DNA of 32,400 nt from Alphaproteobacteria bacterium (GTDB lineage: Bacteria > Pseudomonadota > Alphaproteobacteria > Rickettsiales > JAIXRX01). Positions 7,401 through 14,906 of the stretch are shown piece after piece (position 1 is the stretch's first letter; the number at the start of each line of letters is the position of its first letter). Made by a program: the position numbers and the translations under genes. The notes beneath the pieces are model-generated. The model saw only the letters and a list, made by a program, of their open reading frames with translations, searched no databases and was not told the origin of the DNA. The stretch covers positions 1-32,400 of the forward strand of contig JAIXRX010000179.1 of the NCBI GenBank assembly GCA_027485005.1, written 5' to 3'.

Positions 7401-9530
7401 CAACCTTAACCACGATGCTCCACGCGGCACATTAAGATTCACTGGTATCACTTTCGGGTCTGCACCTGCTGCGGCAAGGCGCTCAGTGATAGGTTCTACA
7501 TCAACCGCCATCATGGTTCGGATGAGTTCTTTCAGTATCTTTGCGTCATCCGCTAACAGATGGGTTGATGCGCGCTTTAATAAATCGGTGCCAACTTCCG
7601 AATGCACTAACGCGAGTAGCGCCGCGCGCCGCCATGTACCATGCGCCCCGTCACGACTGAGTGAGGTAAGAAGCGTATGCCAGCTAATACTGTCGGTGGC
7701 ACGTTCAATCATCATGCGTGCGGCGAGCTCTACCCCTCTGGCTAACGACGAAGAGGCGGGCCGGTCGAACGGTAGACGCTCAACCAGTGTCGCATCGGTA
7801 AAGAGCAAGTTAGCTATAGCCCACTCCCGCAGCACATCATGACGGAAGATCATACGGTCATTACCAAGGTCGCGCAGTGTTCCGCTTGCAACCAATGCCT
7901 CAATCGGAGTGGCAGGGTGAGTGCTCACATCCACCGGACCGGCGAGGCTTAATGCTCGTTCCGCCATCGCCCTTATCACGCGCGCGCGCTCCCGACGTCC
8001 GGTATCCTTTCCATCAGCGGATTTCCACCACTGCTCAGCCATATCGATTTCAGTGCGGGGGATTGGATCATCAGACGCCTGTTCGGCGAGGCGTGCAAGA
8101 CGGAACAGGTTGCGGACGACGTCACGAGCTGGGTGATTATTAGCTAGGAGCGCCTTGAGCCTTGGTGCAGAATCTCGAAGTTCGTTAATCTCGCTATCGC
8201 TTAATTCGCCTATAACAACTGGCGTTGCGCGGCCTAGCTGATTCAGAACGTCAATAGGCAGCCAGTTTGGCTCGTCTACACCGAAACTTTGACGGGCCGT
8301 AGCAATAATTAAGAAATGGGGCACCTTCGCTGCTTCGCGCACCAGGTCAATTACCGTGAGGCGTTCCTCGACTCCGAAAGAATCAAGATTGTCTATAAAG
8401 AGAATTGCGCCACCATCGGTTGCTAAATCCGATAGTAATGCATGTGCTGAGCCATCAAAACCAAGCGCAGACTTAAGTGCTAGCCATCCTTTCGGTATTG
8501 TGCGGCTAGGACTGAGTACAATCACTTGTCCTTCTGTAGCTACCTGTTCTGCAAAGTGACGCAGCACTCCCGACTTACCGACACCAGCGTTTCCACGGAT
8601 TTCTACATATCGGCCTTCATCACATGCGGTGTGGATGGCAGCAATATGTTCATGCCGGGTTAGCATTACATTGCCCACGCGCGTTTCCATATCGGTCAGC
8701 GCCTTGTCAGTTGCTTCCGCTAATGCAGCGCGGACAGAAAAGAAACGCCGTTCACCGATAAACCGGAATGATTCAGGGCGTAAGTCTTCAAGTAAGCGTT
8801 CGCGCGTGCGATCTCCGCCGCTTGCTGCAATCGTGAAGGCGAGTGTGTTGAGGCTTGACCATAGATTCCCTGCACGGTTTGCATCATCCGAATGTAGGAT
8901 GTGGATTGCGCGCTCCTTCGCAAGCTCTTCGGATGCAGAACCTTGTGCTGTAAAATCGAAAACTAGAATCTGAAATCTGCGCAGCAGTGCCCATACTGTC
9001 TCATCATCGTATGGCGCTCCAGCACTTTGGAGGTGCGCGCGGAACGTACTGATAAAAGCACGCATGTTGTCGTTACCGGAACCGGCACGCAGTATCCGAG
9101 CATGGAATGTCGTAGCATCACCTATTTCGCGCGCCCAGGTCAAAACATCCTGATAAGGTCCGTCGATTTGGCGGGAGCGTTTGGCAGTAGCAACAGCCAG
9201 TTCGTATTTACTGTTCCAAAAATCTGGCCTCCGCGAAGCAGCGGCGATTTGTCCCACGACGTCTTTAAATACATCATCAGAAGGAGCAAAGGTTAGCTCG
9301 CGTTTAACCTGTATTTCCAAAACCGCAGTTTTGCCCTGCGCATTCTGTGCGTGGACGATAACATCATCAAGATGCCGCTCTTCACCGGCACGCTGAAATT
9401 CAACGCGCGCGACTGTCCAGCCGGGTAATCCTCTCGGCTCGCTGCCTGCCAATAGCGAAAGTAAATAATACGCGCCGACCTGGCTCTCAAAAAGACTACC
9501 GGCCGGCCCGCTTGAGGCTGGACTTGCCAT
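4395..9530 (-). CDS. Avs-like STAND NTPase with N-terminal DUF4297/Cap4-like nuclease
   Basis: A 1711-residue protein. Residues 10-160 look like a PD-(D/E)XK nuclease of the DUF4297/Cap4 type: LFESQVGAYYLL (13-24), D55-D56 in HLDDVIV, and E72-x-Q74-x-K76 in LEIQVKR. Residues 285-460 are a P-loop NTPase: Walker A GNAGVGKS (313-320), Walker B ILFIDNLD (376-383), and a LIIATARQ sensor strand (407-414). The remaining ~1250 residues are helix-rich, without recognised motifs, and could be the repeat sensor of a STAND protein. This architecture matches antiviral Avs proteins, where binding of a phage protein to the C-terminal repeats drives oligomerisation and activates the nuclease. The start follows GGAGGG. 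A HEPN-like gene lies 97 bp upstream and an HNH gene overlaps the 3' end. Assignment to a particular Avs subtype is not possible here. Confidence 0.8.
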   Translation of the reverse strand: MASPASSGPAGSLFESQVGAYYLLSLLAGSEPRGLPGWTVARVEFQRAGEERHLDDVIVHAQNAQGKTAVLEIQVKRELTFAPSDDVFKDVVGQIAAASRRPDFWNSKYELAVATAKRSRQIDGPYQDVLTWAREIGDATTFHARILRAGSGNDNMRAFISTFRAHLQSAGAPYDDETVWALLRRFQILVFDFTAQGSASEELAKERAIHILHSDDANRAGNLWSSLNTLAFTIAASGGDRTRERLLEDLRPESFRFIGERRFFSVRAALAEATDKALTDMETRVGNVMLTRHEHIAAIHTACDEGRYVEIRGNAGVGKSGVLRHFAEQVATEGQVIVLSPSRTIPKGWLALKSALGFDGSAHALLSDLATDGGAILFIDNLDSFGVEERLTVIDLVREAAKVPHFLIIATARQSFGVDEPNWLPIDVLNQLGRATPVVIGELSDSEINELRDSAPRLKALLANNHPARDVVRNLFRLARLAEQASDDPIPRTEIDMAEQWWKSADGKDTGRRERARVIRAMAERALSLAGPVDVSTHPATPIEALVASGTLRDLGNDRMIFRHDVLREWAIANLLFTDATLVERLPFDRPASSSLARGVELAARMMIERATDSISWHTLLTSLSRDGAHGTWRRAALLALVHSEVGTDLLKRASTHLLADDAKILKELIRTMMAVDVEPITERLAAAGADPKVIPVNLNVPRGASWLRLLTWLLILDKDLPAVAIPDAVNVYTKWSMGTIGLDPLTPRLLHWLYLWLNEIEESREGEWRTRYEVFGGVLDREQLASLESALRTGFLLFCNQTPELAAQYLQSLMQRNHNDEVVRSVLKFRGALASAVPKELAEFTAAALIQEEKLEPEYERRYRHERAFGFIDHEFLPPSPNQGPFLELLTAAPEHGLPLIRRLVDYDVSFRSRGQPHGNNNITIYFPDGERVFPWEQTYMWSREKGTSEDCVKSALMALEAWAHRRIEAGEPFDKVLNDVLGSSSVPACFLLVAVDLLISHWPKSREAAVPFLSCPELLCIDRERKVHDHYEYPDIFGIKGLQKEPGGASSVASLQERASRRYNLEELIGQYAVHGPDELRATLTTNLRREAERLGPPDTQSDLSDPAFTVLHALNLADPANWPKATVTLKDGSTTTVRQYVPPESEAKHLEPIQEAHKERVTDANMQMTLSIILNHPERASPEFAEAAVTWAQNAKTQDGDEDEQKMRDEAICIAALVAVRDGSAELRTQHAAWIRETFALAMQSEDDSVHWVRSGLRYNPIAIAFVGMVLLLKDAVSSDDILVILEVAARDNPAAAHGFAAVADTIAALDERLPRAILRCAFATRIKPNRGLWDERKKNAAARARKHQRQVKAAVDAEIAWLNGTHPEPEWPQFPVEPARPKRRLRVPGGKKQPEECKVEGTFPDQYVESQGAALWLKSVVKLSNVVQRPWLRDIAQTYSAWTMAANGAGLALDDDVSDPPTEWNNTYFDLLAHCLPGLDLAGIDELALTPIASLPDESFFDAIATFLPSIDHVYFNDRGLEEAQAIHIRAAFTRRMMTSRGWYWLARDRAYTIEFHIAPALGAIFFNEYMLSNAKCYLLSKGVDRLHPFLPTLQELVTGGPCLFLAIVTLNLIEVSPRAAHLPFVIAAGNAWLTGYSSDNTFWIEHSIGRRLCAWFRTVLEIDGAVLSTDQSLRTSLEYLLAGLVRCGVPEAHRLEEDLKRGPKNG

Positions 9531-9626
9531 TATAATTTATCCCTCCCCAAGGCATGCTAAATAATTCATTGCTGTGTTATAATCCTACCCATTTTAACGG
9601 CATCATTTGTTTATTGTGTTCTTATG

Positions 9627-10589
9627 TTATGCATTATTGCTCTGTTTAAGAGCGGTTACGACTTGGAAAATAAATTCCGTAATTATCAGAGCGTTTAGAC
9701 TGCTGCACAAATTATCATAAACCACATGCCCGTGAATGGCCGCATGACGGTTAGGAATAGGCTTCATCGAAAAAGCCATCTTGTGGTCAACTGTATTACA
9801 GTAGTCATAGATATGATCTAAGGACGAAAATAGAACAAACCCCCAATATCCTAGGTCTTGGAAATCATGCGTAGAAAGTGTGCCGGCTCTCTCTCGTAGA
9901 GTTTTTTGACTGGTAACCGTCTCCATTTCTCCTGTGTGAAGTTCGACTCGTGTTACCCGCTCTATTTCTGGGAATAAGGATCTGGCTACTAGGCTATATA
10001 ATCCATTTTCATGGGCTTGAAGCGCCTGCTTAAATACATTTTTGGCCGTATTATCGATATTTAGCCCATCAATAGTATCAAGAAATTGCTCTTTTACCTC
10101 GTCCCAATTCTCTCGATAATAATTTTCCAGAATTACGCCATCATGCTCAGCTTCATTCTCATCAAGTAGTGCAAAAGGTGTCGAAGTATGTGGCAGCCAT
10201 CCCGCCGCCTCCAACCTTTCTTGATGGTTATGCATCCTCGCCAGTTTGGCCATAAATGGCTGAAATCCTGACGCAACGCGTTGCATGGATTCATTAAGCT
10301 GACGATATGGTTCATTAATGGCATCAAACATGGATGCCATACGCTTGGTGAATTCTGTTGTTTGGCGATGTAGCTCCATCATCGCAGAAGACGGCTGGAG
10401 CGCGCGTAATAATGCCTGATCTGGCAAGCCCAAAGCCGCAGATTCGAATGCATTTTTAGGCACTACATTCGCTATTCTCTGCATCAAGCCATTCGTGGGC
10501 ATTGTTAGTGATTCAAGAATCTTTGAAGTTGAATCGCTAATACGGGGCAGCCCTCTTACAGCAGCAGAAATTTTATCGATATCGCTCAT
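9627..10589 (-). CDS. HEPN-like protein with R-x4-H motif, putative RNase
   Basis: A 320-residue protein starting at ATG 10589 after AGGGGGG. The N-terminal ~130 residues are amphipathic, possibly coiled helices. The C-terminal half resembles stand-alone HEPN-like proteins: an acidic helix with YYRENWDEV (157-165), ENGLYSLVARSLFPEIERV (194-212), and near the end IPNRHAAIHG with R281-x4-H286 followed by NLCSSLNALIITEFIF. R-x4-6-H is the catalytic signature of HEPN ribonucleases, many of which act as abortive-infection toxins. The domain call rests on this motif and the pattern around it. The gene points the same way as the Avs-like gene 97 bp downstream, so both may share a promoter. If active it could be a second effector or the gene of an independent system. 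Confidence 0.6.
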   Translation of the reverse strand: MSDIDKISAAVRGLPRISDSTSKILESLTMPTNGLMQRIANVVPKNAFESAALGLPDQALLRALQPSSAMMELHRQTTEFTKRMASMFDAINEPYRQLNESMQRVASGFQPFMAKLARMHNHQERLEAAGWLPHTSTPFALLDENEAEHDGVILENYYRENWDEVKEQFLDTIDGLNIDNTAKNVFKQALQAHENGLYSLVARSLFPEIERVTRVELHTGEMETVTSQKTLRERAGTLSTHDFQDLGYWGFVLFSSLDHIYDYCNTVDHKMAFSMKPIPNRHAAIHGHVVYDNLCSSLNALIITEFIFQVVTALKQSNNA

Positions 10590-10683
10590 AGTGCCCCCCT
10601 TGCTTCACTTCACCTATAAACGAATTTTCCCACATTATCCATACGGTCACATATAAGGTAGAGCGTTGATATTTTTTATGACT

Positions 10684-11277
10684 TCAACGTTCATACTCGT
10701 ACCAGCCCGACTGACCATTCTTCCTAAATTTTATTAGCTTCTTCTGTACCAAAATTCGAATATCGCGCTTAGCCGTGCGCTCAGCGACGCGCCAGCTGAT
10801 GGCCAGATCGGTGCTGGTGAGTCGCCTGCCTTTGCGTATTTCTTCCAGGAACCATACCTGACGTCGATTGAGCGTTGGGGATAATAATCCTACTTCGGGA
10901 TTCCGAGGGGTGACAGATTTGTCACCCCTCGACTGGTAGTAACTGCTGCTTTCCTGGAGGCGTATTTGCATCCGTTGTGGGATATTTTCACGCAAGGCTG
11001 CGTGCCATAATTCTGGCCAGCCGATAATCTCGCAGATGGCTCGTAAGACTGCAGGGTAATGTGCTGCTAACGCGAGCAAATGCGCCGACTTTGGCGGATT
11101 CTGACGGCGATGCCATTTGGAAATAGTATTACTGTTGATGCCAGTGATCTGGCCAATGTTTTTGATGGTCGATGCGACATCCAAATGGTTCTCCCGCAGC
11201 GCCTGGCTCACCCGCTTGGCAACCTGCTGATCATCGATTTTATGAGGTAATATATGGTGGATTTTAGTGAAGGACAT
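10684..11277 (-). CDS. HTH regulator of the recombinase operon
   Basis: A 197-residue protein when started at ATG 11277, which has AAGGAG 10 bases upstream; the open frame continues to 11424 but would overlap the divergent recombinase gene. Residues ~36-58 form an HTH (IGQITGINSNTISKWHRR). Residues 135-195 form a second, winged HTH (NRRQVWFLEEIRKG, LTSTDLAISWRVAERTAKRDIRIL, LIKFRKNGQSGWYEYE) of the DeoR/ArsR-like type. It is divergent from the serine recombinase at 11358 with 80 bp between, so it most likely represses or switches that operon. Its own leader can fold so that the ribosome site is buried (see 11286-11315). Confidence 0.7.
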   Translation of the reverse strand: MSFTKIHHILPHKIDDQQVAKRVSQALRENHLDVASTIKNIGQITGINSNTISKWHRRQNPPKSAHLLALAAHYPAVLRAICEIIGWPELWHAALRENIPQRMQIRLQESSSYYQSRGDKSVTPRNPEVGLLSPTLNRRQVWFLEEIRKGRRLTSTDLAISWRVAERTAKRDIRILVQKKLIKFRKNGQSGWYEYER

Positions 11278-11285
11278 AAATGCTC

Positions 11286-11315
11286 GCTCCTTGTTAAGTT
11301 GAATGGACAAGGAGC
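11286..11315 (-). promoter_or_regulatory. Inverted repeat covering the regulator's ribosome binding site
   Basis: A perfect 9 bp inverted repeat, GCTCCTTGT (11286-11294) and ACAAGGAGC (11307-11315), has a 12-base loop. In the regulator transcript the 3' arm contains the AAGGAG ribosome site, so the hairpin would hide it. As DNA it is equally a candidate operator between the divergent genes. A second, weaker repeat TCCGC-GATTCA-GCGGA follows at 11319-11334. Confidence 0.5.
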
Positions 11316-11357
11316 ATTTCCGCGATTCAGCGGAGTAACGGAAGTATACACGGAACC

Positions 11358-12929
11358 ATGATATACCACGGCAATACGACATCAGAGTTGGGCGATACCA
11401 ATACACCAAAGCGCTATGCGGCAATGTATGTCCGCATGTCGACGGATCACCAGAAATACTCCACTGAGAACCAGGCAGATGCTATCCGCGAATACGCTGC
11501 CCGGTACCATATCGATATCATCGAAACCTATGCCGATGCCGGTAAAAGCGGCCTGAAGCTGGATGGGCGCGATGCGCTCAAACGCCTGATTGATGACGTG
11601 CAGTCGGGCAACGTGCGCTTCAATATGATCCTGGTGCTCGACGTCACCCGCTGGGGACGGTTCCAGGATGCGGATGAAAGCGCCTATTACGAGTATATTT
11701 GCCGCCGTGCCGGTATAGACGTGCAGTATGTTGCCGAACAGTTCGAGAATGACGGCAGCCCTGTTTCCACCATCGTTAAAGGCGTGAAACGCGCTATGGC
11801 TGGGGAATATAGCCGTGAGCTATCTACGAAGGTTTTTGCCGGGCAATGCCGCCTCATTGAACTTGGGTACCGTCAAGGTGGGCATGCGGGCTATGGCCTA
11901 CGCCGGGTACTCATCGATGAACAGGGCAATATCAAAGGCGAACTGAAGCGCGGAGAGCATAAAAGCCTACAGACAGACCGAGTGATCCTTGTGCCGGGCC
12001 CCGTAGAAGAAGTGGACACCGTGCGCTGGATCTATCGTGCCTTTACCGAGGAATCATTGCAGGAGAGCCAAATTGCCGCACTTTTGAACCAACGCGGGAT
12101 TCTGACGGATCTTGGCAGAAACTGGACCCGTGGCGTCGTCCACCAAATCCTCACCAATGAGAAATACATTGGTAACAACGTGTTTAACCGGGTTTCGTTC
12201 AAGCTGAAGAAGCGTCGCGTCAGCAACACACCCGATATGTGGGTCCGTGCAGACGGGGTTTTTGAGGCGGTAGTCGAGCCGAGTTATTACTATACCGCGC
12301 AGGGAATCATCCGCGAGCGTAACCGCAAGTTCAGCGACCATGAAATGCTGGATAAGTTGCGCCAGCTGCACGAACGCCAGGGTTGGCTCTCCGGCATACT
12401 GATTGATGAAGCCGACAGCATGCCCTCAAGCAGTGCCTACGCGCACCGTTTTGGCAGTCTCATCCGGGCGTATGAGTTAATCGGCTACACGCCCGACCGT
12501 GACTACCGCTATATCGAGATAAATCGCCATCTGCGCCAGATGTATGCTGGGGTCGTCGAGGATACGATCCGTAAAATCAAGGATCTTGGGGGTCATGTCC
12601 GCCGCGAGGTGACGTCCGATCTGCTCTTCGTCAACGACGAGCTCAAAGTATCCATTATCATCTGCCGCTGCCAGCAGACCAAAGTCGGCCAATATCGCTG
12701 GAAGATTCAGCTCGATAGCGGCCTGGAGCCCGACATCACCATTGCTATTCGTATGGACACAGAGAACAAGCGGCCGCTGGATTATTACCTGCTGCCCTCC
12801 CTTGATATGGAGAACCCCAATATCAGGCTGCAGGAAGAGAACGGCCTGGCACTCGATGCCTACCGATTTGATGATCTGGAGCTGTTTTTCCTGATGGCGG
12901 AACGTATTCCGCTGCGTGAGGCCATATGA
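11358..12929 (+). CDS. Large serine recombinase (integrase/resolvase family)
   Basis: A 523-residue recombinase. The N-terminal resolvase domain has the catalytic serine S28 in YVRMSTDHQ and the conserved D95-x2-R98-x2-R101 (DVTRWGR). The 'recombinase' domain follows (YGLRRV near 185, WIYRAFTEES, IAALLNQRGI, WTRGVVHQILTNEKYIGNNVFNR near 255-280), then a longer C-terminal DNA-binding part. It should catalyse strand exchange through a covalent phosphoserine link between short att sites. The start at 11358 has only a weak ACGGAA ribosome site; Met23 is an alternative but is too close to S28 to be likely. The stop overlaps the next gene (ATGA), giving a recombinase-ParB-RepB operon. The zinc-ribbon and coiled-coil hallmarks of the best-known phage integrases are not obvious. 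Confidence 0.88.
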   Translation: MIYHGNTTSELGDTNTPKRYAAMYVRMSTDHQKYSTENQADAIREYAARYHIDIIETYADAGKSGLKLDGRDALKRLIDDVQSGNVRFNMILVLDVTRWGRFQDADESAYYEYICRRAGIDVQYVAEQFENDGSPVSTIVKGVKRAMAGEYSRELSTKVFAGQCRLIELGYRQGGHAGYGLRRVLIDEQGNIKGELKRGEHKSLQTDRVILVPGPVEEVDTVRWIYRAFTEESLQESQIAALLNQRGILTDLGRNWTRGVVHQILTNEKYIGNNVFNRVSFKLKKRRVSNTPDMWVRADGVFEAVVEPSYYYTAQGIIRERNRKFSDHEMLDKLRQLHERQGWLSGILIDEADSMPSSSAYAHRFGSLIRAYELIGYTPDRDYRYIEINRHLRQMYAGVVEDTIRKIKDLGGHVRREVTSDLLFVNDELKVSIIICRCQQTKVGQYRWKIQLDSGLEPDITIAIRMDTENKRPLDYYLLPSLDMENPNIRLQEENGLALDAYRFDDLELFFLMAERIPLREAI

Positions 12930-13819
12930 GGCAGGACCGCACTACGCGCATGGAACAGGTGCGCATTGAGGACATTAATATCCTGAATCCCCGCGTGCGT
13001 AATCCGAAGAAATTCATGGATATGACGGGCAATATCGCCAATGTCGGCCTTAAGCGCCCCATCACCATTACCCCAAGCAAAGCAAAAGCCGCCCACGGCA
13101 AGCCCTACGAGCTCGTATGCGGCCAGGGCCGTATTGAGGCGTTCCTTGCCTGCGGCCAGAAGACCATCCCGGCCATCATTATCAATGCCACCGAAGAACA
13201 GGCCTTGATCATGAGCTTGGTTGAGAACCTGGCGCGCCGGCAGCATCGTTCGCTCGAGTTATTGCATGGGATCGAGGTGCTACGCCGCCAGGGATATGAT
13301 GCCAAAACCATTGCCCAGAAAACCGGCCTTTCCCTCGAATATAGTAACAGCGTCATCACCCTCCTGGAAAAGGGTGAGGAGCGTCTGCTTACCGCCGTTG
13401 AGGCAGGACAAATTCCTGTGAGCGTGGCGGTAAAGATTGCGGAGGCCGGCGATAATGAGCAATTGGCGCTGCAGGAGGCCTATGAGAGCAAGGAGCTCAG
13501 GGGTCGTAAGTTAATGATCGCCAAGCGTTTACTCGAAACCCGCAAGCGTCATGGCAAGGCCATGAAATACGGTGGGCGCAGCGGCCGCAGCGGCAAGTCG
13601 AATCTCTCTGGCAGCGATATCATGAAGATCTATCAGAAAGAGGTCGACCGCAAGCGGCTGCTCACCCGCAAGGCAGATATCACCAGTGGCCGGCTGCTAT
13701 TCATCACGGAGGCGCTGCGCCAATTGCTGAAGGAGGATCATTTTGTGACACTCCTGAAGGCAGAGAAGCTATCGACCATGCCCAAGCAGCTTTCCCATGT
13801 ACTGGACAGCAGCACATGA
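12926..13819 (+). CDS. ParB/RepB-family protein 1
   Basis: A 297-residue ParB-like protein. Residues 10-105 form the ParB N-terminal domain with GQGRIEA (66-72, equivalent to the GxRRxxA box) and ENLAR (100-104, equivalent to ENLQR), which bind CTP in classical ParB. An HTH region follows at about 118-150 (YDAKTIAQKTGLSLEYSNSVITLL). The C-terminus is basic (RKRHGKAMKYGGRSGRSGKS near 186-205) then helical. It starts by a 4 bp overlap (ATGA) with the recombinase and ends by a 4 bp overlap with the second ParB gene. Because no ParA-type ATPase is present, a partition role is doubtful; it may help the recombinase choose or bridge sites, or silence the element. Confidence 0.8.
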   Translation: MRQDRTTRMEQVRIEDINILNPRVRNPKKFMDMTGNIANVGLKRPITITPSKAKAAHGKPYELVCGQGRIEAFLACGQKTIPAIIINATEEQALIMSLVENLARRQHRSLELLHGIEVLRRQGYDAKTIAQKTGLSLEYSNSVITLLEKGEERLLTAVEAGQIPVSVAVKIAEAGDNEQLALQEAYESKELRGRKLMIAKRLLETRKRHGKAMKYGGRSGRSGKSNLSGSDIMKIYQKEVDRKRLLTRKADITSGRLLFITEALRQLLKEDHFVTLLKAEKLSTMPKQLSHVLDSST

Positions 13820-14727
13820 GCCAGAAACGCCGCTTCCCCAAAAGTGATATCAAAATCGGGTTCAGCCAAGAAACACTGACGCTCGATATGGCGCAGATCA
13901 TCCCCCTCAAACTCTTAACCAGCCATACCAAAGCAACCGATAAGTACAGGCAGATCCTAGCTTCCATTAAGGAAGTTGGCGTCATCGAACCCCCGGTCGT
14001 GACGCACTCCACGCAAGGACGTAACCGGTACATGCTGCTCGACGGTCATATGCGGCTAGAAGCGCTGCGTGAGCTGGGCGAGACGGAAGTGATCTGTATC
14101 GTGGCGGAGGATGACGAATCCTTCACCTACAACAAGCATGTGAACCGTCTATCGGCCATCCAGGAGCATAAGATGATCCTGCTCGCGGTCGAGCGCGGCG
14201 TGCCCGAGGAAAAGATCGCCAAAGCCCTTAATCTCGACGTCAGCAGCATCGTCCGCCGGCGCAACCTGCTCGAGGGCATCGCCCCCGAGGTAGCCGAGCT
14301 CCTCAAGGACAAGCTGGCATCCGTCGGTATCTTTCCGGTGCTGCGTAAAATGAAGCCCGTGCGGCAGGTGGAGGCCGCCATGCTCATGTGCGACGCCGGT
14401 AACTACTCGCTTTCTTATGCCAGGGCATTGCTCGCCGCCACGCCCAAAGAGCAGCTCATCAACCCAGAAAACCCAAAATCCGTGAAAGGTCTGACCGACG
14501 AGCAAATGTCCCGCATGGAAACCGAAATGGCCAGCCTGCAGCGTGAGTATCGCCTCATTGAAGAAAACTATGGCACGGATGTCCTGAACCTAACCCTCGC
14601 CAAAGGCTACATCACCTCGCTGCTCAGCAACGCGCGGATCGTGCGTTATCTTGCGCAGAACCATTCCCAGATGCTGGGGGAGTTTCAGAAGGTCGCGGAA
14701 ATGAAGGCGCTGGTGACGGAGCGGTAG
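13816..14727 (+). CDS. ParB/RepB-family protein 2 (RepB C-terminal type)
   Basis: A 303-residue protein coupled by ATGA to the preceding gene. Residues 25-110 form a ParB-N domain with LLDGHMRLEAL (74-84) in place of the GxRRxxA box and NKHVNRLS (106-113) in place of ENLQRxxL. An HTH follows at 130-150 (PEEKIAKALNLDVSSIVRRRNLL). Residues 155-290 resemble the C-terminal domain of plasmid partition protein RepB (FPVLRKMKPVRQVEAAMLM, SLSYARALLAATP). Two paralogous ParB-type proteins in tandem behind a serine recombinase suggest a heteromeric DNA-binding complex. There is no parA or repC nearby, so this is not a plasmid replicon. Confidence 0.8.
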   Translation: MSQKRRFPKSDIKIGFSQETLTLDMAQIIPLKLLTSHTKATDKYRQILASIKEVGVIEPPVVTHSTQGRNRYMLLDGHMRLEALRELGETEVICIVAEDDESFTYNKHVNRLSAIQEHKMILLAVERGVPEEKIAKALNLDVSSIVRRRNLLEGIAPEVAELLKDKLASVGIFPVLRKMKPVRQVEAAMLMCDAGNYSLSYARALLAATPKEQLINPENPKSVKGLTDEQMSRMETEMASLQREYRLIEENYGTDVLNLTLAKGYITSLLSNARIVRYLAQNHSQMLGEFQKVAEMKALVTER

Positions 14728-14906
14728 GCGGCTGGGGTGGCATGCATTCGCATGCAGGGGACCGGGACCCTAACAAGCGCCGGGACCACTGGAGAAGCTG
14801 CACGAGATGCAGATCAATCGTGGGGTGGGGATGCCGGCGAACCCGTGCGGGGCCCACTAGCAATCGTGAATCGGCAATAGTTTCATTTTAAGATATCTCA
14901 CCCTCA
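14728..14906. other. Structured GC-rich gap between convergent operons
   Basis: This stretch contains GCATGC-ATTC-GCATGC (14740-14755), three copies of GGGACC (14758, 14764, 14782) and the hairpin CTGCA-CGAGA-TGCAG (14798-14812). Neither hairpin has a T-run, so they are not standard terminators. The clustering behind the recombinase operon fits a recombination or ParB-binding site, but no matching partner site was found in the window. Confidence 0.35.

Noticed and set aside
4594..9490. Many open frames of 64-168 codons opposite or within the giant NTPase gene
   Set aside because: They are shadows of a 1711-codon gene; none has a ribosome site together with a recognisable domain.
12926..14727. 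Plasmid partition/replication locus
   Set aside because: Two ParB-type genes are present but there is no ParA ATPase, RepC initiator or iteron array.
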